From NCBI GenBank assembly GCA_017557265.1, contig JAFZAM010000018.1, forward strand, positions 1 to 9,039: 9,039 nucleotides of DNA, in the 5' to 3' direction. Both the position numbers and the translations under genes were made by a program. Shown in pieces: positions 6,280 to 9,039 of this stretch (the stretch's first letter is position 1; each line of letters begins with the position of its first letter). The notes under the pieces are model-generated. The model saw only the letters and a program-made list of their open reading frames with translations. It was not told the origin of the DNA and did not search any database. Origin of the DNA: Oscillospiraceae bacterium (lineage in GTDB: Bacteria > Bacillota > Clostridia > Oscillospirales > Oscillospiraceae).

Positions 6280-8286
6280 ATGGACAGATTCCCTCTGCTT
6301 TTCAGACCGCTTAAGATCAACGACAAGTATACGATGAAAAACCGCATCGTATGCGCGCCCATGGCGTTCGCTCTCGTCGCTTGCGATCCCGATGCTGGGG
6401 AAAAGTCCTTCCGCAAGCTCGAGGCGCCCGCGAGAGGCGGAGACGCCATGGTGAGCGTAGGCGAGCTGGACGTCAACTTTACCGACGCGATACGCATCCC
6501 GCTGCCGCCTATAGACTTTACGGAGACGGAGGGCTACGCCGTCAGCCGTATAGGCGAATACGCTCGGAGAATAAAAAAGCACGGCGCGATAGCGCTCTGC
6601 GAGTTGAGCCATCCGGGAGCCGAAAAGATGCCCTTCGACGAGACTCAGGAGGCTATCGGTCCGAACGACGAAGTTAGGCCGAACGGAGTTCACGTCCGCG
6701 CCATGACTCCTGACGACATGCGAAGGATTGCCGGAGATTTCGTCACGTGCTCGCGCTTTGTAAAGAGCTGCGGCTTCGACGGAGTCGTCATCCACGGCGG
6801 ACACGGCTTCATCTTCACGCAGTATTTATCATCCACGTATAATAAACGCACGGACGAATACGGCGGCAGCCTCGAAAACCGCGCGAGATTCCCGCTCCTC
6901 GTTCTCAGCGCTATCCGCGAGGCGATGGGCCCCGATTTCATTATCGAGCTGCGCCTGACCGGAGACGACGGCTACAAGGATTCCCGCCACGGGATAACGC
7001 CCGAGGAGACGGGCATGTTCGCACGGATGACGGAGGGCGTCGTCGACCTCATTCAGATATCCGCGGGAGTTTATTACGATTCCATCGAGACCCATCAGTT
7101 TACGTCCATGTTCGTTCCGCACGGGGTCAACTCGAGCATATCGGCCGTGGTAAAGCGCTATACGTCGCTTCCCGTCGGCGTGGTCGGCGGCATAAACTCG
7201 CCTGAAATGATGGAGAAGATGATAGAAAAGGGCGAGGCGGATTATATCGTACTCGGCCGCCAGAGCCTCGCCGATCCCGAGCTTGCGAACAAGGCCGTGC
7301 GCGGCGAGGAGGACCGCATACGCCGCTGCCTGCGCTGCTTCAAATGTTTCCCGGGTTCGCCTGAGGAGGGCTATACGGATCTTCCGTTCACGAGTAACGA
7401 GCTCGCGAAGATAGTCGGCTCCTGCACGGTCAATCCGCTCGCTAATCTGCCGTTCGATCCCGAGCTTCTGCCGACGGCTTCCGCGTCGAAGCGCGTGCTC
7501 GTCATCGGCGGCGGCGTCGCGGGAATGCAGGCGGCCCTGACCGCCTTCGACCGCGGGCATAAAGTCGTTCTCGCCGAAAAAAGCGGAAGTCTCGGAGGCC
7601 TGCTGTTTTTCACCGACGTCGACGTGGACAAGACCGACCTTCGCAATTTCAAAGACCTGATGATAAACGAAGTCAGGCGAAGGGATATAGACGTGCGGCT
7701 AAATACGGCCGTAACGGCCGAAAACCTGCCTGACTTCGACCCGGAATACGTTATCATAGCCACTGGTTCTCTCCCGACAGCCCCGAAGATACCGGGACTT
7801 GAGAACGCCGCGCAGTCGCTCGAAGCATACCGCGGAAATATCGTACCCGGAAAGCGCGTCCTCATGCTCGGCGGCGGCCTCGTCGGAGCTGAGCAGGGTC
7901 TTCATCTTGCGAAGACCGGGCACGACGTGACAGTCGTAGAGATGCTGCCGAGGATAGCCAACGAGGCATACGGAATGTACCGCGAGGCGCTCATGCTCGA
8001 ACTCGAAAAGGCCGGAGTAAAGCTCCTCGCGAACACGAGATGTCTTGAAGTCGGCGACAAATGGCTCCGCGTCGAGCTGCCCGACGGGACCGAGACCGTG
8101 CTCGAAGGCGATACCGTTCTGTACGCTCTCGGCATGAAGTCCGTTCCTTGCGACGATCTAAGAAAAGCCGCGGGAGATGTCCCCGTCGACGTCATAGGCG
8201 ACGCCGTCCAGCTGGCCAAGGTCGGCGAAGCTATCCGCGAAGGCTATATGGCGGCCGTAAGGATAGCGACCGAATTCGATTTCTAA
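6280..8286 (+). CDS. NADH:flavin oxidoreductase, Old Yellow Enzyme / 2,4-dienoyl-CoA reductase (enoate reductase) family, FMN/4Fe-4S/FAD
   Basis: Probable cytosolic reductase of activated C=C bonds that passes electrons from NAD(P)H through FAD and an iron-sulfur cluster to FMN (family knowledge). The 668 residues are the usual full length. The FMN TIM barrel (about 1-345) opens with LFRPLKINDKYTMKNRIVCAPM. It carries HGGHGF (172-177), QYLSS (181-185), NKRTDEYGGSLENR (188-201), VGVVGGI (299-305) and LGRQSLADP (325-333). A cysteine cluster follows at C350, C353, C356 and C382 (CxxCxxC-x25-C), unlike the usual CxxCxxxC-x11/12-C. Two dinucleotide-binding motifs come next: GGGVAG (410-415) and GGGLVG (531-536), with ATGS at 494-497. 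Relatives include dienoyl-CoA, bile-acid (BaiCD/BaiH), cinnamate (FldZ) and trimethylamine enzymes; the substrate cannot be assigned. The ribosome site is weak (GAGAAAG), but the first ATG gives the family-typical N-terminus. It leads an operon with the peptidase-like gene. Confidence 0.93.
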   Translation: MDRFPLLFRPLKINDKYTMKNRIVCAPMAFALVACDPDAGEKSFRKLEAPARGGDAMVSVGELDVNFTDAIRIPLPPIDFTETEGYAVSRIGEYARRIKKHGAIALCELSHPGAEKMPFDETQEAIGPNDEVRPNGVHVRAMTPDDMRRIAGDFVTCSRFVKSCGFDGVVIHGGHGFIFTQYLSSTYNKRTDEYGGSLENRARFPLLVLSAIREAMGPDFIIELRLTGDDGYKDSRHGITPEETGMFARMTEGVVDLIQISAGVYYDSIETHQFTSMFVPHGVNSSISAVVKRYTSLPVGVVGGINSPEMMEKMIEKGEADYIVLGRQSLADPELANKAVRGEEDRIRRCLRCFKCFPGSPEEGYTDLPFTSNELAKIVGSCTVNPLANLPFDPELLPTASASKRVLVIGGGVAGMQAALTAFDRGHKVVLAEKSGSLGGLLFFTDVDVDKTDLRNFKDLMINEVRRRDIDVRLNTAVTAENLPDFDPEYVIIATGSLPTAPKIPGLENAAQSLEAYRGNIVPGKRVLMLGGGLVGAEQGLHLAKTGHDVTVVEMLPRIANEAYGMYREALMLELEKAGVKLLANTRCLEVGDKWLRVELPDGTETVLEGDTVLYALGMKSVPCDDLRKAAGDVPVDVIGDAVQLAKVGEAIREGYMAAVRIATEFDF

Positions 8287-8322
8287 GTAATACGTCGGAC
8301 GAACCGGAAAGGAGGCGCGCTC

Positions 8323-8997
8323 ATGGAACTGAAGCATGAATACGTATCTCTCGGCGGCGGAGCGCGCCCGACCTACGGCGGAAGTCAGATGCTCTCGCCG
8401 AGAAAGATAATCCAAAAGTGCGGCTGCGGGCCCGTCGCCGTCGCTGATATCCTTATTTATCTGCGGCGCAGCAGGGAGGGCTGCGACACTCCTCTCCTCA
8501 GAAGCATTCCCGCGTCCGGCCCTGCGGAGCGTCCGGTCTATTTCGATATGCTCAACAGGCTCTGCAGGCGCTACACGCCCGTGCTTTACCCCATCGGAAC
8601 GAACGGGGTATTTCTCGCGGCCGGCATGAACGCATATTTCAGACGCAATAAGATACGTCTGCGCGCGACGTGGTGCTGGGGAATTAAAAAGCTGAGGCAG
8701 CGTATTGAAACCATGCTTGAAATCGACCTGCCGGTCATTCTCGCGATAGGGCCTAATTTTCCGTTCATGTCCTCGAACAAACACAAGGTCGCGCTATACG
8801 TCAAAGCGGGCGACCGAATGATCCAAAAGGCCAAGGTCAACGCGCATTACGTGACCGTAACGGGCATGGAAGGCGAGTGGCTCCGCGTCTCCTCGTGGGG
8901 CGCCGAGTTTTACATCAACATCGACGAATACGAGCGCTACGCCCGCAAACACAGCCTTCCGCTGTTTACGAACGTTATGCTCGTCAGGCAAAAATAA
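8323..8997 (+). CDS. Uncharacterised protein with C39/papain-like cysteine peptidase layout
   Basis: I do not recognise a named family; 224 residues, no signal peptide or membrane span, so likely cytosolic. The N-terminal part has Gln31 then KCGCGPVAVADILIYL (32-47). Its C35-G-P resembles the catalytic Cys at the start of the first long helix in C39-like peptidases, with Gln31 a possible oxyanion-hole residue. Near the C-terminus NAHYVTVTGMEGEWLRVSSW (173-192) places His175 on a strand as in that fold. The third catalytic position, usually Asp or Asn, would here be Ser190/Ser191 in SSWG, echoing papain's NSWG. The middle region (60-150) is basic and cysteine-poor. The ATG has an ideal AGGAGG (8310-8315) 7 bases upstream and lies 36 bases after the oxidoreductase stop with no terminator between, so co-transcription is likely. 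It could be a peptidase, amidase or inactive binding homologue. Confidence 0.8.
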   Translation: MELKHEYVSLGGGARPTYGGSQMLSPRKIIQKCGCGPVAVADILIYLRRSREGCDTPLLRSIPASGPAERPVYFDMLNRLCRRYTPVLYPIGTNGVFLAAGMNAYFRRNKIRLRATWCWGIKKLRQRIETMLEIDLPVILAIGPNFPFMSSNKHKVALYVKAGDRMIQKAKVNAHYVTVTGMEGEWLRVSSWGAEFYINIDEYERYARKHSLPLFTNVMLVRQK

Positions 8998-9023
8998 GGA
9001 CCGTCACGGAAGGAGTGAGATCC

Positions 9024-9039
9024 GTGCTCAGAGATTGCG
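9024..9039 (+). CDS. Start of a further gene, truncated by the window edge
   Basis: A strong ribosome site GAAGGAG ends at 9015, and a GTG codon follows 8 bases later at 9024, opening a frame that reads M-L-R-D-C before the sequence ends. It begins 26 bases after the peptidase-like gene with no terminator, which suggests that the operon continues. An in-frame GTG at 9015 overlaps the ribosome site and is unlikely. Only five codons are visible, so no product can be proposed and the gene call itself is tentative. Confidence 0.45.

Noticed and set aside
6829..7560. Minus-strand open frame of 243 codons opposite the oxidoreductase
   Set aside because: Shadow of the flavoenzyme codons; no start signals, no recognisable motif.

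Overview
The window looks like a fairly GC-rich, Gram-positive anaerobe, probably a gut-type Clostridia/Eubacteriales member; this is an inference from gene content and signals, not a database match. The grounds are strong AAGGAG/AGGAGG ribosome sites, near-consensus TTGACA/TATAAT promoters in AT-rich gaps, a substrate-binding protein made as a lipoprotein, ATP-type PEP carboxykinase, and a large iron-sulfur flavoenzyme of the enoate/dienoyl-CoA reductase family typical of anaerobes. No transposase, phage gene, CRISPR array or integrase is visible.

Left two thirds (1-5984) are all on the minus strand, in three transcription units. Farthest downstream is a MATE-family multidrug/cation efflux pump (43-1536) with its own promoter and an inverted repeat at the left edge. 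Next is a polar amino-acid ABC importer (1684-4133) in the order binding lipoprotein, permease, ATPase. It has a strong promoter, an internal GC hairpin after the binding-protein gene and a closing terminator. Then comes pckA (4323-5903) with its own promoter and an excellent terminator.

The divergent gap 5904-6279 is packed. It holds the pckA promoter (minus), a promoter plus tRNA-Leu(UAG) plus terminator (plus), and the promoter of the next plus-strand operon.

The right third (6280-9039) is a plus-strand operon. It has a 668-residue FMN/4Fe-4S/FAD-NAD(P) oxidoreductase, then after 36 bases a 224-residue protein with a C39/papain-like Cys...His layout, then after 26 bases the apparent start of another gene cut by the window edge.

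The transporter (nitrogen/carbon uptake), pckA (PEP-oxaloacetate node) and the oxidoreductase fit a fermentative, amino-acid-using lifestyle, but nothing shows that they are co-regulated. Most of the window is ordinary core metabolism. The parts most worth a second look are the unusual cysteine spacing in the oxidoreductase, its small cysteine-peptidase-like neighbour, and the regulatory architecture of the transporter and MATE genes.
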